Of a stretch of 64,000 nucleotides of DNA, positions 10,887 to 22,374 are shown piece by piece. Each line of letters opens with the position of its first letter. Positions within the stretch are counted from its first letter, which is position 1. Source of the DNA: Phoronis australis (taxonomy: Eukaryota; Phoronida; Phoronidae); contig NMRA01000991.1 in assembly GCA_002633005.1 (NCBI GenBank), positions 1-64,000 of the forward strand, in the 5' to 3' direction. The translations under genes and the position numbers were made by a program. Below the pieces are notes generated by a model, which saw nothing but the letters and a program-made list of their open reading frames with translations, was not told the DNA's origin and did not search any database.

Positions 10887-11156
10887 CTGGATCTGACTTC
10901 ATAATCCACGCAAATATCACACCACCGCATTGCTCCGATGCGTTTCCAGGACAGGGCAAATTACACAGGCCAGAGTGTAACTGTAATCCAAAGACAGTAG
11001 CTGGGCACCAACAGTTGACCATGCCCCACACCGCAGCAAACGGGTATCCCATTTCACTACACTTCTTCTGGCATTTCGCGCGCGTGTTGTAGTAGTAATT
11101 AAGATACGCATTACGTCCCAAAGCTTCACGAAATCCGGAGAAGCAGTTGGGGAGTT
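10887..11156 (-). CDS. WSC-domain exon
   Basis: Encodes most or all of a WSC domain, an eight-cysteine carbohydrate-binding module found in cell-wall sensors, polycystin-1 and Kremen. Cysteines appear as PNC, AKC, KKC, VNCWC, GLC, LPCPGN and EQCGG; the C..CPGN...CGG ending is diagnostic. An acceptor ending TCTCGTTGCAG and a donor at CCAG/GTTGGT bound 270 bases, phase 1 at both ends. The donor is weaker than usual. It is in the same orientation and phase as the kringle exon at 5972-6292, so the two splice together in frame. An extracellular mosaic protein is expected; signal peptide and membrane exons are not identified. Confidence 0.8.
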
Positions 11157-13214
11157 CTGCAACGAGATGGTTTTGGAGTCAATGAGCTACTATAAAACAT
11201 GTAGTAGCTCTTGAAAATAAACTGACCAGCCTGGTAATTTGACAAAGTTTCGGCCCACAGTACTTTGACTAAAGGTATATTTCTTTACGTTTGGGAACCG
11301 TTTTAATACAGGCCAGAACTACACGCACTGTGTCGAGAGCACAACTTGGTGTACAAGGCTATGCAAAGACTGGCTTATGATAAAAACGTTATTTAATACT
11401 GTAAGTAGTGTGACAGAAGACTCGAATTAAGTGCACACTTGTTTGGCCAAGAAGATTTGACACCGTTTTGTGGAATCTTTCCGAGTCCATCCAGCTGATT
11501 TCTTAAGGTCTGTACAAAATGGCTGAAATAGCGTACTGTTCATATTGGTTGTTTGTAGACTTCTTTGAGCAATAAAGTGTGATTTCTGTTTGATCCTGTC
11601 CTCACATTTGGTGGATAGAATTCCGCTACTGTGTAGCGGTTCATTACTTTAAAAACAAAGGAATAAGTTCGATTGCCAACTCCACCCACTGTTTCATTAG
11701 ATTGAGTTCACTGAATTATTTTAGCTTCTTAACATCGGTTGGGAGTATAGTTATCCCGCTTAATGAGACGCAGACCTTGAATATGCACCTGCGTGATTAA
11801 AATAGAAAATGCATGGAACACGATGTGCTCCATCCCTGGACATTTCTAGAAATTAGACATTTTTAGCCAGTAATTAGTAATACCGTCTGCATATTAGTGA
11901 AAATTGTCGGCATTATGAAAGCAGGAGATGTGTTAATGCTCTATTCAAATACTGATCTGCACGCTGCGCTCAACACCAGTCCACCAATGACTTTTAAAAA
12001 TTAAAAAAAAAATTACCGCTTTCCGGCGGGAGAGTGAAATTCAATATGGGCATCTATTTAGCATATAAGCACTTGATTGACCATAAGAAGTTGACTTTTG
12101 TGAGATTACGATAGCAGCAATCCAAATCAATTTTCAGCGCATTGGAGCTCAATTATCCACAATATAACACTCAAATAACACCGCAGAGAATATCCCAGAT
12201 TCTGTCTCAATCCTCCGTTGTGTGAATCAAGATATGAATCAAAATATTTATTGGTCGCCATGTTGACAAAATGCCAGTTTTAATTTTTTGAAATGTTTAT
12301 GCATCGAGAAGTAAGACTAACAGTGGATACGCCGGTCTCAACTGGAAGAATCATTGGCAAAAATGGCCACTCCGTACTTGTAGAGACTTACTGAACGGTT
12401 GCAGAACATGCCACAAAAGTTTGTCAGTGACGTGTTGAAAAAATACCAAACTGTTCTGCTACTTTTTACTAGACCAGTGCAGCATATGCGATGGCCTTAA
12501 ATATTAACGTGCGCCATTTCACTGTTTTTATGTTCGTATCATTAATCTAATTGTACAAATGAAAATGAAACCCTACGTTGTTTCGAACGTAAGGTAAATG
12601 AGCGCCCCGTTATGTGGTGATGGTCTACATAATTTGTCGCGAATTTCCCATCAAGAAAACGACCGCAGTTGGAAATCCATTAGACAGTGGACTGTGTGGT
12701 GCGGGTCCGGGTCGGCATAACGGCTGTTCAGCAAATCGTTTCCAACGGGCAGGGAAAATCATGATCTGTGTTGATCATCTTGCTTTGTGAGAACTTCACA
12801 TAGACTTTTCAACTAGTCGTTATGTTGAAACAAAAACGTGACCATAATTAAGACAAACGATCAGAAACCAGCAGTTAGGCTCATAACATGTAGTGTGGGG
12901 AGTGTTCGAACTTTATGTCAGTGAAACCAAACAGAGTATCAAACCGTTTTTCCAATATCGAATATCCATTTACGCTGAGGACTGTTATTCCACAGTGTAA
13001 AAATATTGTTCTTGTGGTTTGGTAGTTATTGTTCAGTTTCTCACCTGATAGTTCCGACTTCTTTCGAATAAGTATCTGAAACACCGTATAGGTGATTACA
13101 TCTTGTAAAGAGCTACTGAACATTACATGCGTACTGTACCTTTGGAGAAAACGACAAAGTGGGTCGCTTTAGAACATGTTATTTCACCAACTAATGAAAT
13201 GACTCTGATGAGCA
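11157..13214. other. No gene seen
   Basis: AT-rich, with no domain or repeat partner found. Likely intron or intergenic sequence upstream of the WSC exon on the minus strand. Confidence 0.5.
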
Positions 13215-13435
13215 CAGTGGCGGATCTAGGATATCACAAGGGGGGCAACATTTTGACTGTGAACATTTGTTCAAAGCACGATTGTAGATGCGCATAGCAC
13301 CGAATGAAGGGAGGTCGATCAGGAAATTTTTCTGGTTCTTCCTCTAAAAATCAAGCATTTTCCTTGATTCCCGAAGTATTATCCAAGAAAAAAGGCAAAA
13401 AATAAACAAAAAGCGAAAAAGATGTCAGCCAGGAA

Positions 13436-13513
13436 AAACTCTAAGTACCACAGACTCGAACTCACGACCTAGTGGACATTGCGCGCTTGCTTTACCACTG
13501 CACCACCACGATT
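13436..13513 (-). repeat. tRNA-derived (SINE-like) segment
   Basis: The minus strand carries an A box (TGGTGCAGTGG) and, at normal tRNA spacing, a B box (GTTCGAGTC), so an internal RNA polymerase III promoter is recognisable. Acceptor and T stems do not pair, so it is not a working tRNA gene. It is better read as a SINE head or tRNA pseudogene. Confidence 0.5.
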
Positions 13514-14008
13514 TAACTCCTTTGATATTAAGAGACCTACTTGTTTATGGCCCACTGCGTTTGTGCGCAAAACTTCCTTCTTTTTGTTATGCTTATTACA
13601 TGTTTTATATGTTGTAAAATCAGTTCGTAACAAATTTGTTGTATTTAAAATAGTCTTCAAATGCCCAAAAGACCAAATCCATTTTTCGTGTTGGCAATAA
13701 TGACGGGATTGCTTTGGAAACCGTCTTAAGATAAGGTTTGACAAAGAGAGTATTGCGAGTTTCTGAGTGATTCACTAAGGCTTCGATTAAAATTGACATC
13801 TTACCAGCAGCTTCTGTTTTTTCACCATCACTCAGACTCCATTTTCTTTAAAAAATGAAGTAATTTTCTTCATTGCACATAGGAGTAGACGACTGAAACG
13901 GAGTCGTAGTGTCCAGTGCCACTACTGAGTGAGCCTATACTTAGCTATAGTTCCGTTATGATTGCGCCGTGTTCCGAATTTGACACTTGAAATTTGATCT
14001 GAGCCCCC

Positions 14009-14032
14009 NNNNNNNNNNNNNNNNNNNNNNNN
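14009..14032. other. Assembly gap of 24 N
   Basis: The gap interrupts a C-rich stretch within the hAT-like element. Confidence 0.95.
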
Positions 14033-14211
14033 CACCTCCCCAAACACTAAAACTGCACACATTTAAATCTTGTTTCATCCGTATAATTTTAATTACCACG
14101 GTTAATTAATAAACTCAACATTTCTCCACGCTCTTGCTGTTTTGTTTTTTTTTTGTGGCAGCCAAGGGGGGGGCTTCCTCTGCCTCCCCTAAATCCGCCT
14201 ATGAAGCAACA

Positions 14212-17200
14212 CTAATCAAAAATAGCCAAAGAAGTAAGATCGACATGAAGGGCCGGCCGCGACAACAAAATGAACCACGACATTAGAGTTACGCTTGATA
14301 ACGCCAAAGAAACGGTACCCTTACCATTTCAAAGACATAAATTCCGGCGATAATGACGTCGAAGCTGGATACGACGTATCCTTGTGCAGTTGCCCACGCC
14401 ACTTCCAATAAGATTTCAGAGGTACACGTCTATAATTAGTGCGGTCGAAGTCGGCAATTTTGTTGTTGGATGGGTCATTTTCAATGTCCAAAGTCCATTT
14501 TCAAAAATCTTTATTAGTTAAACTCCACATTCTTAAACCCCAAAAAGTAAATTAACAGATTCTCAAATAAACGTTCTAAAGGTACAATAAATGAGTCTGA
14601 CCTATCTGCCCACTAAAGTGTGAAGTTACACCTTTGAATGAAGGTCCAGGTTCAGGAATCCAAGCCTCGTGATACCGCGGCACCAACAAGCAGGCATTGT
14701 TCAGCCCTTTGCGCATATTGGATTCACCAACAGGGAGGGGGGGTACATTAAATGCTTTTATAAAAAAGAAAGGTCAAATTTTCACTTTCCGGACGAAGAA
14801 ATTTTAACTTCGTCCTTAAACATAACAATGTTGTTAAATATCAAATTTAGAGCAAAATAAATACAAGTAAAATTTCTTTATAGGCCATCCTCGTCTTAAA
14901 ATATTGGACTAAACTGCATTCAAGTGTCACATTTCCCCGACGTGCGCAAAAGCGTTATGTGATTGTATCTAAAAACAATTTTTGAAATATTGGCTGGTGA
15001 CGTCATTCTGCCGCGTGTCGGTGTTTTTGCCGTGCTAAAAATCAACGTTTAAAAATTTTGAACGCGCGTGAAAATTTAAACTTTCAAACAAAACTCACAT
15101 TAACAGGTCCAGAAACACTCAGTATACTATCTCCAATTTTTTTCATGGACTGCATCTGCATTTTCATACTCCACGGGACCTTTAATTCGACCTTGAGTTC
15201 AAAATTCACCAACCACCCAAAATGGACGACATACCGGCAAGTGACCGAGTTTGCCCACATACGTGTACGTAGGATAGTCCTTACCAAGGCCCGGTGTGAA
15301 GGTTATTTGTGTGCAAAAATATGGTCAATTTTATGGAATCTTGACGAAGAATTTTTGTTTTTTATTAAAAGTCCTATTTTTGTAAATTTTAAAATTTAAT
15401 TGGAAATTTCTACATCAAAAAAAAGAAAATAAAAATTTTTCGTCCGGNCCCCCCCCCCCCCTCTAAATAATGCACCAATCGCAATACAAATGTAACCAGA
15501 GTTGAGTGCGCAAAAGATACAAAGTTTGATGATAGCTGTGGATTTTACCACTTCCACGTGGTTTGCCATGGCAGCCAAGTAAACAAATTATGCAGTGTTT
15601 TTGGATCACTTCATATCTTTTTTAGGACCATTTTGCCCAGTGAAAGTCAGTTTCATTTCAAGCAGAGTAAAGAAGTGAATTTTCATGAATTTTAACAAGT
15701 TACTGGAGTATTTTAAACGACTAACTGTATGATTTATATGCTTGTGTCAGTGCCTTCAACTGGTTGATTTTCTATTTCAGTACAGATCACTTGAAGGGGT
15801 GCTTTCTTCAGTGGTACATCTTCCCCTGTACTGCCAAAATGAAGTCGCATTGTAAGGAATTGTTGTTCCAAGCTGAGGACTGATTTCACTATTTCTGATT
15901 CAGTTATGAGATGACTAAAAGATTGGAAAAATAAATGAGAAGCATGTTTTGTACTGATGAGAAAAATGTTTCGTTGATGATAACGTATCTTATGTAAAAG
16001 AGGTCTACACATCTATCTCAGTCAAAAACAATCACATTCCATGTAACTCTGTTGTGGCTAACTACTTTTTCGATGTTCCACCCATGCAGTGGCAACAGTC
16101 TATAGCTGTTACATATGTACATGTACGCCACTGATATAATCAGTCATTAACTTCCCAAACATGACACAGATTTGTTTTCATATTCATTGAGCAGATCATC
16201 CAAGGTACTGGTAAGAACAGATACTAGGCAAAAACCCTCAATTTTGATAAGATTGGTCAACCCTCCAAAATTTTGCTTCTTTCATAAAAAAGATAATTAT
16301 TCCCTAGCGTACTTTCTTTCAATTCCATTTCTTGACATAGCTCAAAGATGATACGTCTAATACAAAATATTATCATTTTTATTTAAGCGGTGAGTACGAA
16401 GGAAGTGACTTGTCAATTTTCTAGAGTGAAAGACTTTCAAGGTAGTTGAGGGTTTTATCTACCGTACATCAGTCAAAACTGAAATAATATCAGTACAGTT
16501 ACCATAATGTGTAAGCGAAAATGATCCAATCTTTTACCATTAGTAACCTTGAATGCACAGTACTTTAGATCATTAAGCATTATAAAAAGTATCCAACTGC
16601 ACAAAATTTTCTTGACTAAATTTGCATACACATAACTACAGTGTTTTACCATGGCGACTGACTAGTATTCCCTTACACCAGTATTCCACAACCATGATTT
16701 AAAAAATAGGAAGTTGCACAAGGATTGGAGGCTTGAAGATTCACAATCCAACGTAGCCTTTCTCTTTTATTAAGATCAAGCCCTCTTGGAAAGCAGTGCT
16801 ATCACTGAAGAGGCCACCTTCAATTTAAATGTCACAATTAAATATTTAAGAGGCAGTCCGTATAAAAACCAGTAGATTTTCAAAAATCAGTCTATACGTC
16901 AAAATTTAAAACAACTTCATTTTTTGTACATGGGTAGGTATCCTAACAACAACCCAAATGCCAAATTTTGTGCACTCAATGACCCCTAATTTCGCCGCTG
17001 GAGCATGATAACACATATTGGCACAATTGGGCATATTAGCCGTCTCAAAAATCGCACGTTTTCAGCAACAAAAATTAGTATGTTACAAAATAGATCAAAA
17101 GCTATATTTTGGTGGCTGAAATAACCACCGTATTCTGTGCATAATTCCGTGCCATTTATTAAAATCTGACACTTTTGTGCAAGACAGGGGAGATAATCCA

Positions 17201-17801
17201 CAGACCACTTTTTGGAGCTAATTTTAGTTGCCATTTTTGTGACTTTCTTACTGCCATAAAACACCTTGTAGCCTTATGTGACGTTTTGAACATACGGTTA
17301 AAGAGTTAGTCTTGATGACTGAGCAATAAAAAATCTTGCCTCAACTTTGCACTTCAGTGAAAATAGTCTTGCAAAACTGTCTATTTTCATAGTTTGGAAA
17401 TGGCGAGCAGAGTTTACAGACCATTCGAACAAACTTTTAGGCAAGAAGTCTGCTTTAAATATTTATAGAAACCAAGTCTAAACTCTTTCAAATGAAAACG
17501 AGATGTTTTCCGGGTTTATTATGCGACTAGTATCAAAATTGAACCCGATGACCTTTGCCCACTGAGGGAGTCAGTTGAGGTTAAGCTTGAGGATATATAA
17601 AAAATGTACGTGTAACCCTATTGTATTCTTCCATTTGTTTTACATTATCAGGTTAATTTAAACACTCTGTAGAACATGAGTGCCTTTAAGATTAAACGAG
17701 TAAGAATTGATATTTGTAATGACTGGTTTTGAGAGAAGCAAGTGTATTTTAAAAAGACAAAATGGCGGACGATGTCGATGGGTCTTCATGTTCCTTTACA
17801 G
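14212..17801. other. No gene seen; poly-C with N at 15448
   Basis: AT-rich sequence. A single N precedes a run of C at 15449, a likely sequencing artefact. Open frames here are short and have no recognised domain. Confidence 0.5.
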
Positions 17802-17984
17802 TTTAGTCTGAAAAAAATCCGATCACAAAAGCTTTGTGCTTTAGTGAGTTATGTCAAAGACACCACTGAACATTTGAGATACAGGAAACTACCTCACAAA
17901 GCAAGGCCTGTGCCAGAGTACGAACTCGTTCTTCCCAGAGTCGGTGAATTTCTGACTGAACAGGACCAGTCATGGAAGAGTGAG
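17802..17984 (+). CDS. Candidate exon, unidentified conserved-looking protein
   Basis: A 61-codon segment, phase 0 at both ends, sits between a strong acceptor (TTCATGTTCCTTTACAG) and a donor at GAG/GTAATG. Its composition is coding-like: a basic helix-prone first half, then a proline-containing stretch (PHKARPVPEYELVLP) and an acidic end. I do not recognise the family. About 40 bases upstream, AAAATGGCGGACG (ATG at 17762) is a start-like site in another frame and could be a nearby first exon. There are no membrane segments or zinc motifs. It could also be a fragment of a processed pseudogene, but the paired splice sites argue for a real exon. Confidence 0.4.
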
Positions 17985-19234
17985 GTAATGCTGGATGTTA
18001 CCACTCTGCNGTTCAGTAACACTAGAACCTCTCTACAATTTATCCAAAACCACGTGTTCTCATTTAGAATGCAGAGCAATATCTCGCGAAGTTTCGAATT
18101 ATAGCAAGGTCCTCGGGTTACTGCTCTTATTCTAGATGCGTCTTCAGTCTCCACGTAAACAAAAGCAGCGCCATCTATCATTTAGAAGCACGCATGCCGG
18201 TTGATTTACGTACATATTTTTTGTAATAAGCAATAATCATCAATGCCGTTTTCAGAGAATGGTAATTAATAATGCTGTCTGCCTTTTCTCCAAAATACAA
18301 GGTTTTTATGTAGTGTTTCGCAAGCTAATTGTATTTTCCAAGAGCCCCCTATTGGCAGCAGCGGCAATTGAGAACATGCAAAAGGACGAAGTGCAGTTCG
18401 TGTAATGCTTCGTACGCAAAAACTACATCAGAGGCAAGATTTTTTATTTTAGATTATGAACAGGTTAGGAATGACTGAACAAATTATTATAAAGTCAATT
18501 TCAGGAAAGGTGCGTTATGGCTGCTACAGAGTGCCAAATTTGGCCGAAAATGGCTTCATTGAAAACCAGAAAAATAGTCATATTTGACTCACAAATTCAA
18601 AACGTATAAATTTAAAAATGGATTTTGAAAGTTATGCCATTAAATTATTCAGGCATTGCCCTTTCAATTCGTATTATTCATTTGTTTTTACCTTACCACA
18701 CATGCTAGTAAAATGCATTCAAACATGCGTACTTCAACGCCCAATTTTGTTGCAGAATGGAGGTACAGGTCATAAAAAGAAAAGTAATGAATGAAAATTC
18801 TTAAAAAGTGAGGTTTTTCTACATCTCAACAAACCAAACTTATGTGCCAAGTTTCAAAAAAATCGGTGATTTTGGGTATAGACTCTACCTGTTGGTTTTT
18901 ATATGGAGTCACACTTAAATGTTGCGTTCTATTGATAACCTGAATAAAGAAAGCCCCAAGTTACAAAACACGACTTCAAAGCACAAATTTACCACAATAT
19001 TTAGAGAAATGTGAATCATTTTGTGGTACCTTATCAAGCCTTCAGGAGAAGTTGGCTGTCAAACAAAAAAAAAACATTTCAAAAAATATTTCAACTTTTT
19101 TAGCCGAGTTTAAGATCACTTGAATGGGAAGTTCACAGTAAAATAATTAGAATATTCCTAATATGTTTGCACAAGAACGTGAAAATTGAACAGAGTTCCT
19201 TTTTGTAGCAGCGTTTGTCAAAATGTATCTTCAC
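17985..19234. other. No gene seen; single N at 18010
   Basis: Nothing recognisable apart from the N just downstream of the candidate donor. Confidence 0.5.
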
Positions 19235-19690
19235 AAATTACAAAGTAGCCGGTTGAACATGCCTTTCAGTTCAGCAAAAGTCGCCATGTTGTCGGTGCCG
19301 CCGGAAATGAGGCTGTCCAACGGGAATTCTCAGCACATTTAGCACTCAATAAAAAAGAACTGCGATAATGAAATTTGGTGAAAACTAGTGAATCGCGCAG
19401 AATAGTAAGTAAATATATGTCTCCCTAATTTTTACCGTAAATTATCGGCAAAAATAATTTATACTAAGTTTTAAACTCGTAACTTATTCCGCTGTCGTCC
19501 AAGATGGCCGAACCGATCCAAACAAGTGACCCACATTTCGCCACAAAAATTGCAATAACTTTGCCATACTTGGCTCGATTTTGATAGGATGCATTATCTT
19601 TCCGATGAGGGTAGAGAATTTTTTCAAAACGAAAAAAAAATTTGGTTCGACCGCCCTACTATAATATGCAGACAAATTCACGTCTAAGAA
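19235..19690 (-). repeat. Interspersed repeat, inverted copy 2
   Basis: Reverse-complement relative of 2590-3080, alignable over about 430 bp from the GGTCGAACC block to CAACATGGCG and the following GCTGAACTGAAAGGC. Substitutions and small gaps show it is an old pair. Confidence 0.7.
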
Positions 19691-20687
19691 GAGCAGAACC
19701 AGTACTGACACCTAACGGAATGACTCCTGCGACAATACGAACAAAGATGTTACGTCACTCACACAAATAATAACACAAATGATGCACATAACACCACCTC
19801 TGACCATTGGGTCGACGACTGCTTACAGAATAGGTGAAACACTGGCCTCTGCATGTCAATCTTAATACTACACACAAGATGGAAATTTGAACGTATTACG
19901 GGCAATTATGACGATGACAATGAAGATTGATGACGGTGAGTAATGATGGGAAACCATTAACGTGCCAAAGAAGATTCAAAATTGTCATTTTTTTTCCTTT
20001 TAACTACATGTATCAAACTTTAAAGCTTCAAAACGCTCACGCCAAGCAGTGACTGGCAATCTCGAATTAGTGTAGAATGCTATTCCTTGCAGGAAATGGA
20101 TGACAAAATATAAATGTCCACTCACATATTTAAATTATCTGTACCAAATGTCAGCGACAGCGGGACTATGGCTTGGCAAACCAGAATTTTGCAAAATAGC
20201 TTCCAGTGTGCTGGATTTCAATCAACACAAATCGCGCACTGTGTAATGTTGCCGGGATAAATTAATGTAATTTGTTTCCACCAGATAAACAAGTAATGAC
20301 AAAGCAACGCACGTTACGAAAATCAATTCCTTCAAGTAATAAAAGCGTTCTCGTGGAGTGATCCTTGGCAAACCGTACCAGGATAAATTACATCCATTAA
20401 GAATGTTCCTGTGCCGTGTTCACCGCAACTTTGGTGTGGACGTCCAGGACATGTGACGTCACAACCAGACCGATGATAACCAGGCTGCCATTGCCCAGGC
20501 CAATAGCATGAGCAAGTCCCTCCGTCACTTAATCCCGCTTTGTGCTGGAAATTAAGACATCGAGGTTTTGCCTATAATCAAGTCTGTACAATTAGCCACA
20601 CATTCAGAACGTGGAGATTTTCACTGGTGTCTATCTAAAATGTAGGTTTTTTGTGTTCTATCACGAGGCAAATTTGTTTTGAACTTC
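19691..20687. other. No gene seen
   Basis: Short frames only; flanks the second Kolobok-like element. Confidence 0.5.
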
Positions 20688-21010
20688 TTCAAGGCGAAGG
20701 CAACCTTTTTTCCATGTCATTTTGACCTAAAATAAGGTTGGTTGGTTATCCTAGACATATTTTCCTCTTAATTACGGTTTTTCGTAATTTTATAAATTAC
20801 TCGTCCGCTACTCCTGAAGTGACGTTTTAGGAGGCAAGCGTTTCCCGCCACTTGGTTTTGCGTTGACTTTACCGAGCGAATCTGTTCTATCTTACTTTTG
20901 TTTTGTGCTGTTTTTCAACAATTGTCGCCATCACTTTCCATCGGCGAGTATTCTGCGGCGAGATAGGTAAGTAGAGATTTAGGGATTGTTTAGTGTGTTT
21001 TAAGCTGAAA

Positions 21011-21892
21011 ATCGCTGGAGTCGGTGACCCGTATCAGAGTAACAGTAGTGTGAGTGACGGAGACCTTGTTCACAGCAGTGGTGACGAGGATTTTTTTCAC
21101 GGACATTCAGTGGGTGGGTACATGTTTGAGCCCGAGTATAACAGGGCAGAGTACGCACAGGCACAGGCAGCTATTGAGAGAAACGAGGCGGTTACTGAGG
21201 ACAGACGTGGTGACACATCTTGGTGCAACAGCACTGTCTCAATGCCTACCTCAATGGAATGCTTGTGCTGTTCAGAGTTCGACGAGGTCAAGCCACTACT
21301 GGACATGATTAAGTGGACTTCCGGCATACCACGGAAAGAGGAACAACTGTCCCACTTGCCAGAGTGTCCCGCGACACACTCCCACTGGATGGTGACCGGA
21401 GCACCCAAACATCTTACACCGTGTCGTGTGACTCCCTCGCCACACACCTGGCCCCTTCTAAATAGCGCCAACACTTTAGACAAGTCCACAATAAACTTAT
21501 CAAAGTTTAGCTCACCGATCTGTTCACTGGACGACGAACTGTCCTCTTCACTGGGTGTCGAACTGAGCCTGTTATCACTCCAACTACTCAATATCGCTTC
21601 AGGGCTGCTTAGAGGCTCTGGAGTGGAGAAAACAGCACAGGGCGAATCACTACTGGTTCCAGGAAGTGCACTCTTTGGGGTACGTTTGGAGGCACGGGTG
21701 ACAGTAGATGAAGTGCCTCCACTGGCTCCAGTCACTGTACTGGCCACAGCTCGCGAGGCTTCTCGCTTCAAAAACGCACTTCTCGGGGGTGGCGACGGGG
21801 CACTGCCGGGAATCAACACAGACGGAATAGCGTCCTTCTTCAGACGTTGTTTCGCAGGAACCTTCATCAGTTCAGCGTACAAATCCCTTTAG
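21011..21892 (+). pseudogene. P2X7 C-terminal-like cysteine protein, start lost
   Basis: Same product as the minus-strand frame of copy 1. At the expected start the ATG reads ATC (21011-21013), but the frame is open on both sides, from 20993 to the TAG at 21890-21892. Motifs: GGYMFEPEY, DTSWC, MPTSMECLCCSEF. The first WCxC cysteine pair is partly lost (WCNS instead of WCKC) and the following spacer is shorter than in copy 1. Up to about 21345 it resembles the P2X7 ballast core. Beyond this the open frame is antisense to the THAP gene and probably has no ancestry of its own. There is no transmembrane segment, so it is not a P2X channel. Confidence 0.6.
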
Positions 21893-22098
21893 TAATCGGA
21901 CGGCAGATAGTGCTTGCCACACACACGGTAATTCTCCACTGCTTTGTACGTTGCGTGGACGGGTAACGCTGCGTTCTTCACACGACCGAACCAAGTACGG
22001 CGAAGTGTGTCATCCATCGGAAAGCGATGCAAAGGTACTCCCAAAGCGCGCGTGAGCCGATAGTTAGTACATCCCAGTACGCAGCAACAGTGTGGCGT
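21097..22098 (-). pseudogene. Broken THAP-domain transposon protein, copy 2
   Basis: The expected start codon is ACG at 22098-22096. The THAP finger follows without the frameshift seen in copy 1 (CCCVLGCTNY, later the C..H pair), then a TAA at 21891-21889 interrupts it. Downstream, 261 codons are open to a TGA at 21097, crossing the position of copy 1's TAG. This part holds the Ser/Thr-rich linker and the second cysteine region (GQVCG ... CVAGHSGKWDSC). The transposase core is missing, so it is a terminal remnant of a larger gene. Confidence 0.75.
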
Positions 22099-22374
22099 GT
22101 TGACTGATTAGTAAATGAAAGCTAACGACAACGGAACTTAACACAACCGAGGTAGAACAATGACTGACTCGGCAGCTCTCACAGTCAGACTACATGTATA
22201 TGAAAAGAAATTGGCGCGAAATGCTTGCCTCCTAAAACGTCATTTCCGGATCAGCGGACGAGTAATTAATAAAATTACGAAAAGATGTAAATTAAGTGGA
22301 AAATATGTCTAGCATAACCAACCAACCTTATTTTATCTCAAAATGACATGGAAAAAGGTTGCCTTCGCCTTTAA

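Larger units (their letters stand above)
13215..14203. mobile_element. hAT-like non-autonomous element
   Basis: The left end, CAGTGGCGGATCTAGG, is a form typical of many hAT elements. The right end reads, in reverse complement, CATAGGCGGATTTAGG, and G-runs follow both ends as usual. Flanks ATGAGCA (left) and ATGAAGCA (right) resemble a decayed 8-bp target duplication. No transposase frame remains. A 24-base N gap and a tRNA-like segment lie inside. Confidence 0.55.
20688..22374 (-). mobile_element. Kolobok-like non-autonomous transposon, copy 2
   Basis: Inverted relative of 6600-8284. The terminal repeats (20692-20848 and 22214-22370) begin AGGCGAAGGCAACC and are about 157 bp. The right flank is TTAA; the left flank is TTCA, one change from TTAA. 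Its length of 1679 bp nearly equals copy 1, so both share the same internal deletion and were mobilised after it formed. Open frames are longer here than in copy 1. Confidence 0.8.

Noticed and set aside
13436-13513. Functional tRNA gene on the minus strand
   Set aside because: A and B boxes are present, but neither acceptor nor T stem pairs; reported only as tRNA-derived.
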